Assembly (NCBI GenBank): GCA_039583875.1
Contig: CM077159.1
Coordinates: forward strand, 4,715,371-4,779,370
DNA length: 64,000 nucleotides
Origin: Platanthera guangdongensis
Taxonomy: Eukaryota > Streptophyta > Magnoliopsida > Asparagales > Orchidaceae
Reading direction: 5' to 3'
Below are positions 11,262 through 23,249 of this stretch, piece by piece. The number at the start of each line of letters is the position of its first letter. The stretch's first letter is position 1. The notes below the pieces were generated by a model, which saw nothing but the letters and a program-made list of their open reading frames with translations, ran no database searches and was not told the DNA's origin. A program made the position numbers and the translations under genes.

Positions 11262-11580
11262 TTCGACAAATTCTCCAGGATTCGTCGAACGGAGTTCGAC
11301 GAACCGGGGAAGGTTTGAGGGAGATTCGTCGAACGGAGTTCGCCGAATTCTCTGTGAGTGAAACAATTTTCGTCGATCACAGATCGACGAACTTTGCTTC
11401 AGAAGATATTCGTCGACCGGAGTTCGACGAATTGTCTTCAAGTCTTCTGAATGAGATCGACGAATTATTTATTATTAAATCATTTCGTCGACCTCAGTTT
11501 GAAGAACTAATTTTACTTTCATGGAACGGAGTTTGTCGATTCATATTATGAAAACCATCTATCTAGGTTTTCTTCGACCT
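11262..11580. repeat. Motif array between pol and ORF3 of element C
   Basis: About a dozen copies or half-copies of TTCGTCGAAC/GTTCGACGAA in both orientations between the pol stop and the ORF3 start, the same motif as in its LTR and gag. I see no clear TATA box. The stretch ends in a pyrimidine-rich run and TTGCAGGTGATTTC just before the ORF3 ATG. Confidence 0.8.
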
Positions 11581-11647
11581 CCATCCTGCGCTTTCTATTC
11601 CCTTGCACTTGATTGTCGTATCTGTGTCTTTCTTGCAGGTGATTTCA

Positions 11648-14473
11648 ATGGCGGCTCTGGCCAGCAATCTCGCAGGAATAAAATTTGACACCGGATTTGA
11701 CGTGGATTTCGATTCGTTTCAGCATTCCGATCCAATATTTCTGTATATCCTGGAACTTTGTGAAGAACAGGAACTAAAAACCCTGATGTCGAGAAGGATC
11801 AAATTACACAGTATGGAAATCAGGGAATGGGTATACACCCTGTCGTCAACAGAAGAGAATATCTTGACGGGCACCATCGCGGGTAACTCAATCTCTTTAA
11901 CCCCCGCAATCTTAACTGAGATTTTTGGATTGAAAAATGGAGAAGAGGACCTCGAACTTGAAACAGAGGAGACTGATATGATGTTGAACCTCATGGAATA
12001 TGGTGGAGAAAATCTCCATAAATTGTTGAAGAAACACTTGTCTGCGCCCTATAAATTCTTAGCAGACTTGGTTGGCAAAGTACTCCTAGGAAAATACACT
12101 GCACACGATTACATTACGATACAACAGTTTCTGGTTATGTGTGCAATTATCAACAAGAAGCAAATAGACTGGGCACAACTTCTATTTGACTTGATAAAGA
12201 AGAAGAATACTAAGAAGGAAGTATGTTTTGGAAGAATTCTAGGAATCTTCCTCCAGGAAAAGACTGTTGAATCCCTGGTCTCCCAGACCATATTCATAAA
12301 TGTCAGTAAAAGGCTGACCTGTGCCTTATTTGGCAGATGGGATAGGACCATTACTAAGCCCTCTCAGGCTTCCACCTCTTCCATCAAAGCTTCTGAAGGC
12401 ACAAGGGCTGTCAAAGTCACTCCTCACCCTACTAAAGAGAGCATTCCTTCCACATCTTCTCTTCCAGCTCCCCTTCCAACAACAACAAAATCCCCAGTCA
12501 CCCCATCATTACCAATTCACATCACTGACATTCCATCTTCCTCTCTTCAGGCAAATCAACCACCCATACCTCCTGAATCCCCTCATGACACCTACATCTC
12601 TACACCACAACAGTCTCCACTTCCCCCACATCTCTCTTACATACCATCTTACATCCTACCATCTGACACAATGATGCAAGATGCCACCCTTCCATTCCCA
12701 TCACCATCAACCCTTCACATACCTGATGTTCCACCCTCCATTCCATCACTGGTTGCCACCTCTTCCACACAAACTACACCACCATCTACCACTTTCTCAC
12801 TGGACCTCTCTACCATCTCATCTATAATCACCATCATCACTCCCATTCTTAAATTACTTATAGCAGAGGCCATTAAACCTCTTGCTACCACCATTACCTC
12901 TTTATCTGCTCAAATATCTGCTCTTACTGCTGCCCCCTCCTCAGTCAGGGGCCTGGCCTCAGTTCCCACTGAAACCAGGTAGGGGGAGATGCCTGATGAT
13001 GAAGCAGCAGCTACAGCTTCAGATACTTCAGCTCCAGCACCATCAGATACTCCAGTCCCCACAGTAGTATATACAGATTGTATAGATAAAGATTTAATTG
13101 ATTTTATTGATACTGATATGGACATTGATGACACTGTTGGTGATTTTATCCTCAATCCCACAGTTAATTTACAAGAATTGCTGAAAACTTTTGATACTGT
13201 ATATATGCATTCTCCTCCAGCAAAATTCACTAAGCCACATTTGGCTATTGTGCCTTATACTTCTCCTGTCAGTCCAGCAGTTGTTTAGCAACTATATGAC
13301 AGTTTTGAAATTCCACCTTCTGCACCAACCTCTGCAGTCAGTCCATCCTCTCCAGAAGCTATCTCAGCACCAATCTTTGTGATGGATGACTCCCTTATGC
13401 CAGATCTAGATGAGTTGATCTTGGCTGACATTGAAGAAGAAAATAATGCAGTAGCTGAAAGCACTGTCCTAGTTACTTCTGATTTTTGCATAGTCTCTTC
13501 TTCAACTCCTGCTGAAACTCTAGCCTTTGAAACTTCTGCTCCTGCTACAGAAAAGACTATTATTTATGATAAAGCCTTGACAGTATTGGATGCTCTATAT
13601 GATAACCCTCAGGGTTCTGCAAGTGATGATGATGAAGAAGATTCAGATGAAGAAACTGCTAAGAAGAAGAAGAAAATATTGTCAAAGAAAAGGAAAGCCC
13701 CTCCTCATGCTGCTAAGCCAAACCCAAAGAATGACACTCCATTCTATATTCTCCAAAATATTACTCCTTATAAAGGGATGCCAGCATGGATGTGGTTATC
13801 AAAAAATCAGCAAAAGGAGAAGAAAAGAAGTAGGAAATATTCTCCTCCACCAGTTCAGAGATACAGAAGAGATCCACCTCCTCCACCTCCTCCAGCAGCT
13901 GGTGCCACTGGATCTAGCTCTCGGAGATCTGCTCCTATGTAAACTTATCAGAGACATCACGGGAGATCTTCTGGAAGCAGTCAGCAAATGCATCATTCTT
14001 CAGGAAATTAACAACAGCAACATCAACAGCATCAGCAGCAACAACCAACTCTCTCTGCAGAACAGAAAACTGACAGTCCCAACAGACCATATTCACCTCC
14101 TGTTCCCTTTGAGGATCCTGAAACAGAAACCACTGCTAAAATGGCCAGATTCTAGGAACTTGTTGGTCTATCCTTGATTAATAAAGCAAAAGCTGAAGGC
14201 AAAGATATATCAGGATATTCCACCATGTCCAAATACAGGAAGGAAGAACTCAAAAGATTTGACAAAGTAAATAAATTGTTTAATGTTGATGATTACATGA
14301 AGCTTCATCCTGAAGTAGTTGTCACTAGAACTACATCTCTGAAGATTATTGGGGTAGCTGACATGACAATGACACAGGCACAGGCTTTAAATCCAAATAG
14401 AGAAATTATCTTTTCAAAGCCAGGAGAGAAGACAGAAGAAGACAAGTCCATGGAGAAGAAGCAGAAGAAGTAA
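11648..14473 (+). pseudogene. Sirevirus ORF3 of element C (broken)
   Basis: About 940 codons between pol and the 3' LTR. The ATG at 11648 (MAALASNLAG) is preferred over the in-frame ATG at 11603 because it follows the leader, as in A and B. The N-terminal helical domain carries GTIAGNSISLTPAILTEIFGL-like and KFLADLVGKVLLGK blocks shared in pattern with A and B. A long Pro/Ser/Thr-rich linker (residues 240-440) follows, then acidic and basic low-complexity stretches. The C-terminus differs from the WSPTS...PKPY block of A and B. One frame runs throughout, broken by stops TAG 12980, TAG 13286, TAA 13940, TAA 14009 and TAG 14153; at least four fit CAG/CAA changed to TAG/TAA. No membrane helix is evident, and the function is unknown. 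Confidence 0.75.
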
Positions 14474-14648
14474 TCTTTACTTTGTTTTAATTTCTTTCTG
14501 TATTTGCTTTCAAACTATATTATTTGTTTAAACAAAGCGTATGTACATATATATTTGCTGCATGTGTTAGTAATACTCTCCCAGATATATCTTTTTCTTG
14601 CTTTGTTTACTCTCATATGTTTGGTTTGAGTCTTTTAGTGACCTCACC

Positions 14649-14663
14649 CAAATAGGGGGAGAT
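14649..14663 (+). other. Polypurine tract of element C
   Basis: CCAAATAGGGGGAGAT directly before the LTR start TGTTGGATCC, as in A and B. Confidence 0.85.
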
Positions 14664-14849
14664 TGTTGGATCCCTAGTTGATTTGGGCTAGGTTCACTAA
14701 CTTAGGATGTGACCCAACATGTATAGCCAGGGTCAAAGTTGTTTCCTAAAGTCTAGGCCAAGTCCTTAGAGTCAACATCAGATGGACCAGCTATCAACAA
14801 GACCATCAGAGACTCGAGAATTAGAAGATTTCAAGACTAAGTAAAATGA

Positions 14850-15625
14850 GTTCGACGTTCGTCGAACTCAGGTCGACGAAAGGCGTTCTCAGCTCGACGA
14901 TCTTGAGATATTTCTCTAAGCTGAGCTCGATGATCTTCATTCTCTGGTTGACGAAAACTGGGATACTTCAATAAACTAAAGTTAGGAAAACTCCAGATTA
15001 TTCTAAGTCCAACTTCAGGCTTTGGTCAACGAACAAGATTCTGAGCTCGACAAATTTGGACCTCAAGTTCACAACAACCTTCTGTTAGAGGATCTCAGGT
15101 CGACGAAGTCAACTTCTCAGGCCGACGAATTCTCAGGTCGACGAACTGTGTTCTTTGGTCGACGAATTCTGGAACCAGAAGATTTGTGTCGACACTTAGG
15201 GCATGTGTCGACACAAACTAAGTCGACACCAAAAAACTTATGTTGACACCAGAAAACTTATGTCGACACCAGAAAACTTATGTCGACACCAGAAAACTTA
15301 TGTCGACACCAGAAAACTTGTGTCGACACCAAGATTAATCAATCGACACCAGAAGTTTCATGTCGACACACAAAATATCAGTCAACACAAAATATTTGAC
15401 TAAGTACAGAATTGTTGCTGAACTCCAGCCGACGAATGTAATTGTCAGCTCGACGAACTTCAGACAAAAAAGGTAAAGGTTCTGATGCATGCAAGTTCTG
15501 TTATCAGTTCGACGAACTTGGAACTCAGCTCGACGAACAAAAGCTGTCTGGTTGACGAATACAAAATCTCAGTTCGACGAACTAGTAACTCAGCTCGACG
15601 AATTCTGTTATTCGTTCGATGATTC
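14850..15625. repeat. TCGACGAA motif array in LTR C
   Basis: Around twenty copies of TCGACGAA or TTCGTCGAA, often as AGCTCGACGAA or AGGTCGACGAA, flank a central block with a different motif (15186-15390). Confidence 0.85.
15186..15390. repeat. 20-bp tandem repeat with the A-family motif inside LTR C
   Basis: A near-perfect 20-bp tandem, TGTCGACACCAGAAAACTTA, in about seven units with decayed copies at both ends. The core GTGTCGACAC is the private motif of element A, not of C, and it is absent from the other two C arrays. Confidence 0.9.
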
Positions 15626-16040
15626 CAGACTTAGCCATTTCCGACATTCAATCCTCACTCAAATGCAATAATTCCTGATAAATTAATGACTCAAATATTC
15701 TCTGAATATAGCCATTATAGGAAGCATTAATTACAGTCTTCTTCAGGAATATTACTTGCTGATTTTCCATGGGACAGTTGAGGAAATGATTAAATGCCGA
15801 TTATTCTCAAGGCGTCAGCATTAATTACAGAGGATTCAAATTTTTGAGAAGATATAGAAGAAAACAAGATCGATAATATGTAGAAAGGAAGGCAACATGT
15901 TGGGTACATTGGTTCAAATGTACCTGATTTGAAGAAGCCTCACCCAACTTAATGATATACATCAAAATGTATTTGATGAGTTTTGAGTTTACTTGTGCAG
16001 GTTAAGTATTTGCAGGAAAGATGGAAAAGTTTCTAAGTCC

Positions 16041-16917
16041 ATGTGTCGACACCCAGAGGGAAAGTGTCGACACTTAAGAAGACTTGTGTCGACACCCAGG
16101 CAAGCAGTGTCGACACTTGGAGTCATTGTGTCAACACCAGGGATGCAGAGTCGACACCAGACAGAAAGTGTCGGCACAAGGAGCTGTGTTGACACTCAAT
16201 GAAGAAAAATGCAGTGAAGCAGTGTCGACACTTAACAGTTGTGTCGACACCCTGAGGAACTGTGTCTACATCAAAAAGTGTCGACACTTGGAGGCTGTGT
16301 CGACACTCAGCAAAAGTCAGCAGAGACTAAGTATAAGTGTCGACACCCAGAGCAATGTGTCGACACACAGCAGAAGAGTCAACACTTGAAGAAAGTGTCG
16401 ACACAAGAAAGCATGTGTCGACACTCAGCTGAAGACTCAACACTTGAAGAAAGTGTCGACACAAGGAGCTGTGTCGACACTTAGCAAAGTTCAAGAATAT
16501 TCTAAGTACAAGTGTCGACATAAAGGAGATGTGTCGACACTCAGCAAAAGTCTCAAAAGAAGAAGAATGTGTCGACACAAAGAGTTGTGTCGACACTCAG
16601 CAAGTATCAACACTAAAGACATGTGTCGACACCAAGAAGAAGTGTCAACACTTAACAAGTTCAACACATGAAGATGTGTCGACACAAAGGAGTTGTGTCG
16701 ACACTTAGAAGAATACAACAAAGTGCTGAAAAAAATAAAGTGTTGTGTCGACACTTAATATCAGTGTCGACACATGAAGAAGAAGCAGTGTCGAGATATA
16801 AAATCTACAATACAAGGAGTTGTGTCGACACCTTGTAGTCTAGTGTCGACACTTAGACAACTTATGTCGACACTTAGTCTATAAGTGTCGACACTTAAAG
16901 ACAGACAGTCTCGACAC
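16041..16917. repeat. GTGTCGACAC palindrome array in the U3 of LTR A
   Basis: About 25 exact copies of the 10-bp perfect palindrome GTGTCGACAC plus a dozen one-base variants, with unrelated spacers of about 10-30 bp. The variants mostly change the central CpG (TCAA, TTGA), as expected from methyl-cytosine decay. Confidence 0.95.
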
Positions 16918-17051
16918 TTTTAGACAGTTACAGAATTTTCAAGAACTGACTGGATGACTTGACAGCTGCCATTCCAGCCAGTCTACTGCACCTGTCAGAG
17001 TTGTCAGAAATCAGTTATGAACCGGACCAGCCGGTTACTATGAAGAAGGCC

Positions 17052-17059
17052 TATAAATA
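17052..17059 (+). promoter_or_regulatory. TATA box of the 5' LTR of A
   Basis: TATAAATA in CCTATAAATAGGC, about 130 bp after the last palindrome. The same box is at 27991 in the 3' LTR and, in almost the same context, at 23606 before ORF3. Confidence 0.75.
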
Positions 17060-17419
17060 GGCTTATACTGTCTATAGAAGAAGATTGATTAGAAGATCAA
17101 CACATCAAGTAATACAAAGAAGATCTAGCTATCAAGTGAAGATCTAAGTAGTTGGAGAGAGAGAACTCCATCCAAGAAGACAGCCGTTGGAACCAGGCTG
17201 AGAAGAAGGGTTCAGATTTATTCTGAATCTTAAGTAGCAGACATCAAGGATCAACTGCAGAAGAGATCAATCTTATTGTGTTCTACTTTCAAGAAGCTTT
17301 GAAGAAAGCCAAGTCAGGTTGATTTCAGCTGAGTTCTTCCAAGAACTCATCAAGAAACTCACAACTCTTCTCTCTTTTCACTGAGTTGTTGAGATTACAT
17401 TTTGGTATTCATATTTTCT

Positions 17420-17649
17420 TGTAGGATCCTTAGGAATCTGAGTTTGTAAGCTTGTAATTATAAAGGCTGAGTGTAGGGCTTGAGTGCTTGAGTGTAGGAG
17501 AGTTGTATCTCTGAGTGTAGGCCTATTGTGGCTGAGTGTAGGCCTTGGTGGCTGAGGGTAGGCCTTGGTGGCTGAGTGTAAGCTTTGTGAAGAAGCTGAG
17601 TTGTAGGGCCTTGGGCCTGAGCTGTAGGAACCTGTTTTTGGGTTCTGAG
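17420..17649 (+). repeat. Array of about ten mini-hairpins in the 5' LTR of A
   Basis: Units framed by TGTAGG and CTGAG. Stems include AGAG/CTCT, AGCTT/AAGCT, GGCC/GGCC and GAACC/GGTTC. Several units are partly decayed by C-to-T or G-to-A changes relative to the 3' LTR (for example GGAATC here against GGGATC at 28371). Confidence 0.8.
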
Positions 17650-17909
17650 ATAGTGGAGGAGTTTGGCTGAATCTAGTACACTGCTAGATAGGCGAAGGGG
17701 GAAAGTGGATGTACCCAAACCTTGGGGAACCACTATAAAACTGTGTGTCTACTGTGTGCTTGTGGAATTCTGTGATTGTTGATTGTGTGCTGTGATAAAG
17801 TAGATTTAATTCTGTGTTATAAGGTGAATTCTGCCTAAAAAGTTAAAAAGATTTAAGTCACCTATTCACACCCCCCCCCTCTAGGTGATTAGGTACAATA
17901 TCTTTCAAG

Positions 17910-17925
17910 TGGTATCAGAGCCAGG
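17910..17925 (+). other. Primer-binding site of element A
   Basis: TGGTATCAGAGCCAGG, two bases after the LTR end, complementary to initiator tRNA-Met. Confidence 0.92.
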
Positions 17926-18012
17926 TTCCTCAAAAAGAGACATAACTGTCTGAGTAGATCCTATTGGCAGATTCAGTGTAAGTAAATTACAGAATCAAGA
18001 AAATCAAGAACC

Positions 18013-20049
18013 ATGGGTTCCACTGAGAATCATAAGGAATTGGGATCCATGAAGCTACCCATATGTAGGAAAGAGATCTTTGGCATCTGGAAGGAAAGGG
18101 TGAGACTGTTTATGGAAGCCTCAGACCCTAGGATTTATATCACAGTGCAAGTAGGGCCATATGTTCCTATGAAGGTTTCAGTCTTAGTTGCAAATCAGAG
18201 AACACCTAAGGATTTCTCTGAAATGACAAAGGATGAAATTGTTCTAGCCACAATGGACAAAAGGGCTCAAAACATCATTGTGAGTGCCATAGATGATGCT
18301 ACTTTTCAGAATTTGATACACTGTAAGACAGCTAAAGAGATGTGGGATACTCTTATTATGTATATGGAGGGTTCTGAAGAAGTGAGGCAAGATAGGAAAT
18401 CCTTGCTAAAACAAGAATATGAAAGCTTTAGGAAAGGTAGATCTGATAGCATAACTGAATGCTATAAAAAGTTCTATAAGATTGTGAATGAGCTTATGTC
18501 CTATGGAAGAGAGTTCAAGAATTATGAGCTCAATGATAAGTTCTTAAGGTCCCATACAAAAGATTGGGACACCAAGATCTGTGCCATTAGGGAAATGGCA
18601 AAGTTGGCAGAAATTCCTCCACCAACACTATTTGGAAAACTGCTATCCTATGAGATGCAGTTGATGGTGAGGAAAGAAGAGGATAAATCAACAAGAAGTG
18701 AACATAAAGAAAGGACAGTGGCCTTTAAAACAGAAGCCCCCAGAAAGTACAGAAGTAAGTCACCAACTACACCAGCAAAAGTAGCTGAAACTGAGTCAGA
18801 TGAGTCAGCAAGCAGAAAATCTGAAAGCAGTGAAAGTGATGAGGACTTTGCTGCCTTCACAAGACATTTTCAGAAGTTCTTAAAGAAGAAACAGTGGAGG
18901 ACAAGGCCCTCTACTTCACAGGGTAAAGAAGACTATTATCAGAATAAAAAGTCTTCAAAGAAAGACATGAAAAAGACTAAGTCTAGCAAAGCAACTCTTT
19001 CAAAAATTGTATGCTATTGCTGTAATAGACAAGGACATGTTGTTGCAGACTGTCCAGAGAAAAGGAAGGAGTCAAATGATAAGAAAAAGACTCCATTCAA
19101 GGGCAAGAAGGAAAAGTCTTTTGTTGCCAAAAAGGATAAGAGCCTGTCAGACATTTCTTCATCAGAAACTGAGTCAGATGCTGAGGCATATATAGGGCTG
19201 TTTGCTGAAGAAGAAGAAGAAGAGTTCATTCAGATCATGAACTCTATATATGAACAAGAAGACAGTCAATGCCAAGGGGTAATGGCATTGACAGAAACTG
19301 ACAAAATCCTAGAGCAGCCAGGACCTAGTAAGGTACAAAATTGTTCTTTCAGTTCAATTTTTTGTGCTAGTTCAGAATCAGATTCATCATCATCAAGTGA
19401 TGAGAGTGCATCTGAGTCTGAAGAGGATATTAATCAGTTGATAGATGAATATAAAGTTCTGTTGTAAGCATTTAAGAAATGCAAATCCTTGGCCAAGAGT
19501 CAAGCTAAGGAGATTGTAAGTCTCAAAATGGCTGCAACTGATTATGAGAAGATGTTTGATCAAAAGCTAAATGAGATAGCCAGACTGAAGCACATAACTG
19601 TGATTCAGATGGGGACTATAACATATAATAATGATCAAATCAAGAGTCTGGAGATTAGTCTTCAGAAGGAGAGAGATCTAGTTGCTAGGTTTTCTAAACC
19701 TAAGTCAGTTCTACCTTTAATTAATGAATTTGTTCATCACAAAGGTAAAGCTGGACTGGGATTTACTAAACTTGCAAGGACTGTCAAGTCCAAGTCCAAG
19801 GGCAAAGCCCCAACTCTCAACAAGCCAGCTGTAGATAAAACAGCTAAGATTGTACCTAAGCAAAGGTACAATAAGTTTGAGTGTTGGTGTTGTGGCAAGG
19901 TAGACCACTTTACAATGGACTGTTGGCACAATGCTAGTGCCAAAGTGAGTAGCAAACTGCCTGTTGGAAAACCTGCAGGTAGCTTTGTTAGGAAGCAAAC
20001 TAACCAGTACCAAGGACCCAAGAATTCTTTGGGTTCTAAGGTTCACTAA
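18013..20049 (+). pseudogene. gag of element A (one internal stop)
   Basis: Particle-forming protein of about 678 codons from ATG 18013 (MGSTENHKELG). The N-terminal Copia gag domain includes AKEMWDTLIMYMEGS near residues 111-125. There are two CCHC zinc knuckles: CYCCNRQGHVVADC near residues 335-348 and CWCCGKVDHFTMDC near 627-640. A Ser/acidic-rich stretch and a coiled-coil segment lie between them. The only internal break is TAA at 19465. The terminal TAA at 20047 is followed in the same frame by pol after a TTTTGCAG acceptor-like run, as in C and D. Long gags with two knuckles fit the sirevirus lineage. Confidence 0.9.
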
Positions 20050-20055
20050 TCTGTT

Positions 20056-23000
20056 TTGCAGGTAAGTCCAAGTAGCCATGCCCCAATATGGTACTTGGAC
20101 AGTGGATGTTCCAGACATATGACTGGAATAAGGGGTTTACTAAAGGACTACACACCCATCAAGGATGGTCCAAAAGTCACCTTTGGTGGTTCTGAAAAAG
20201 GGATCATCAAGGGTTTTGATAATATATCTAACTCCTATATTACAATTACTCAAGTGGCCTATGTTAAAGGTTTGAAACATAACCTTATTATTATAAGTCA
20301 ATTTAGTGATGTAGGATATGACATCTCATTTGTCAAAAATGGTTGTCATATCAGGAGGTCAAATAATCAAGAGATCATTTTGACTGGCTATAGAAAAAGA
20401 AATGTCTACTGCTTAGACATTATGGTTGAGAACAATGGTTCTCCAGTGTGACTAGTAGCTGATGAAACAGTCTCTCAATGTGTCAAATGGCACAAGAGGC
20501 TAGCCCATCTTAACTACAAGACAATTGGCAAACTCTTTAGCAAAGAGTTAGTGAGGAATGGTCCTCAAGTTAAGTGTATTAAAAATGGTATTTGCTCAGC
20601 TTGTCAAAAGGGCAAGCAGACTAGATCCACCTTTAGAAGTATTGAAAACAAAGATGCTGTGAGGTGTTTATTCCTCTTGCATATGGATCTCTTTGGTCCA
20701 ATGCCAGTTCACAGCCTGGGTAGGAAGTTCTATACCTTTGTAGTTGTAGATGACTACTCAAGGTTTTCCTGGGTGTTCTTCCTTAGACAGAAATCTGAAA
20801 CACCTAGTGTCTTCTATAGCTTTGTCAAACAAATTCAGAATGAACTAGACAGTACAGTGGTCAAAATAAGAAGTGACAATGGTACTGAATTTCAGTCTGA
20901 TAGTATGGCAAAACTATGTGAAGAATTTGGGATATTTCAAGAGTTTTCTTCACCAAGAACACATCAGCAAAATGGCATTGCTGAGAGGAAAAATAGAACC
21001 TTGATTGAGGCTGGTAGGACCCTATTAAGTGATACATCACTACCAGAATATTTCTGGGCTGAAGCAGTTAATACTGCATGCCATGTTATTAATAGGGCTA
21101 CCATTACTAAAAGCCACAACAAGACCCCCTATGAGGTTGTGAAAGGCAGGAAACCAAACCTATCCTACTTCAGAATCTTTGGTTGTAAGTGCTTTATACT
21201 TAACAATGGAAAGTCTTACTTGACTAAGTTTGCTGCCAAGTCCCAAGAGGGAATTTTTGTTGGGTACAGCAACAACAGTAAGGCTTATAGAGTCTACAAC
21301 TTGTCTACACAAGTTGTAGAAGAATCTGTGCATGTAGTATTTGATGAAACTAGACTTATTTACAATGAGTTGTCTAGTAGTGTATGCAGCTCCTCAGGTA
21401 TAACAAAGAAGATGGACAAGCTCACTATAGAAGAAGAACCTACTGCAAGACAGTAAGTAGAAGATAGTGGCTGCTGTCCAGGGGGAGTACTACATGTACC
21501 TAATGCAGATGAAGTTCAAGGCGTGCAGCAAGATGAAGAAACTGAAGAAGTTCAACCTGAAGTCAGGATGCCTCCAGCCAATAGGCATCTTAGAGATCAT
21601 CCAGCAGAATAAATCATTGGTGATCCAAGATAAGGGGTACAAACAAGGAGCAAAAATCTGAATGCAGCAATCTACTCCAGTTTTCTATCCCAAGTTGAAC
21701 CAAAGAAGTTTGAAGAAGCCATCCTAGACCCTCATTGGATTGAGGCAATGCAAGAAGAGCTGAATCAGTTCAAGAGGTGCAAGGTCTAGGAACTTGTTCC
21801 TAAACCTAAAGACCACAACATAATTGGGACTAAGTGGATCTATATGAACAAGATGTATGAACATGGAATCATCATTAAGAACAAAGCAAGATTGGTTGCT
21901 AAAGGATATAGGCAGGAAGAAGGTATTGACTTTGATCAATCCTTTGCTCCAGTAGCCAGACTGGAAGCCATAAGGATGTTCCTGGCCTATGCAACCTTTC
22001 AAGGATTTAAAGTTTACCAAATGGATGTCAAGTCAGCATTTCTAAATGGTAATCTAAAAGAGGATGTCTATGTGGAACAGCCATCAGGTTTTGTTGATTC
22101 AACTCAACCTAATCATGTTTATAGACTTAGGAAAGCATTGTATGGGTTAAAGCAAGCCCCTAGGGCTTGGTATGAAACTCTATCTAGTTTCCTCGTTGAG
22201 AATAAGTTCACAAGGGAGAAAATAGACAAGACTCTATTCCTTAGGGAATCCAGAGGCAAAGTTATACTAGTCCAAATATATGTAGATGACATAATATTTG
22301 GGTCTACTGAAAGTAGTCTTTGCAAAAAGTTTGCAAAAGTAATGCAAGGACAATTTGAGATGAGTAGTATGGGGGAGCTTAAGTTTTTCTTGGGTCTCCA
22401 AGTAAGACAGACTGAGAATGGTTTATCCATATGCCAGTCTAAGTTCACCCTAGAACTCATAAGGAAGTATGGTATGGATTCATCCAGTACCATGAAGACT
22501 CCTATGGGGTCAAGTATGTCTCTTAGCAAGAATGATGCAGGGAAACCTGTAGATGAGTCTGTGTATAGAGGGATAGTTGGCTCCCTATTATATTTGACTG
22601 TAAGTAGACCAGATATCATGTATGCTACATGTGTCTGTGCAAGGTATCAAGCTTGCCCTAAAGAGTCTCATTTGACAGCAGTCAAAAGGATATTGAGATA
22701 TCTAAAGGGCACTCCTTATCTAGGCCTCTGGTATACTAGGAATGGGGATTTTGAAGTAACAGGTTATTCAGATGCAGACTTTGCAGGATGCAAAGAAGAC
22801 AGAAAAAGCACAACTGGAACCTGTCAATTCCTAGGTGGAAGACTGATTTCATGGAGTAGCAAAAAGCAAACAAGTGTGGCTATCTCCACTGCAGAATCAG
22901 AATATGTGGCTGCAGGAAGTTGCTGTGCTCAACTTCTATTGATACAACATCAGCTTGAGGATTATGGATTTCAGGTAAGTAGAACACCACTGTTTTGTGA

Positions 23001-23223
23001 TTCTACTAGTGTTATATCAATTGCACATAATCCTGTTTCCCATAGTAGAACCAAACATATTGAAATAAAATATCATTTTCTTAGAGAACATGTAGAAAAA
23101 GAAGATATTTTACTGGAATATGTTAGAACAGATAATCAACTAGATGATATGTATACTAAGCCCTTAGAAGAAACTAAGTTCAATAGGTTTAAAATTGAAC
23201 TAGGTATGATAAACTTAGAATAA
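20056..23223 (+). pseudogene. pol polyprotein of element A (broken)
   Basis: Protease with IWYLDSGCSRHMT near 20086; zinc-binding KWHKRLAHLN...CSACQ; integrase with catalytic residues present (HMDLFGP, RSDNGTEF, NGIAERKNR); reverse transcriptase with [10 protein letters not shown] near 22280; RNase H with [10 protein letters not shown] and [10 protein letters not shown], ending in the usual TKPL tail. The frame is continuous with gag. Five in-frame stops: TGA 20449, TAA 21454, TAA 21610, TAA 21631 and TAG 21787. The last is at a conserved Trp and the TAAs fit former CAA codons. From 21790 to the end, RT and RNase H are fully open, so the ORF from 21844 looks intact but lacks its N-terminal partners. 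Confidence 0.94.
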
Positions 23224-23249
23224 GTTTATAGAAATGGCTAAGTAAAAAG

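Larger units (their letters stand above)
14664..15897 (+). mobile_element. 3' LTR of element C, left part
   Basis: Starts TGTTGGATCCCTAGTTG, matching the LTR start of D on the other strand. It is cut at 15897 by element A; the last five bases, CAACA, are the target duplicated at 28853-28857. It holds the family motif array and a block of A-type motifs. Confidence 0.92.
15898..17907 (+). mobile_element. 5' LTR of element A
   Basis: 2,010 bp in this order: GTGTCGACAC array (16041-16917), TATA box, mini-hairpin array (17420-17649), conserved GGATGTACCCAA box near 17707, C-loop hairpin (17858-17888), end TATCTTTCA. Confidence 0.95.

Noticed and set aside
15990..16760. CRISPR-like look of the GTGTCGACAC array (short repeats with unique spacers)
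   Set aside because: Repeats are 10-bp palindromes at irregular spacing, in a plant LTR, with no cas genes; it is a U3 motif array.
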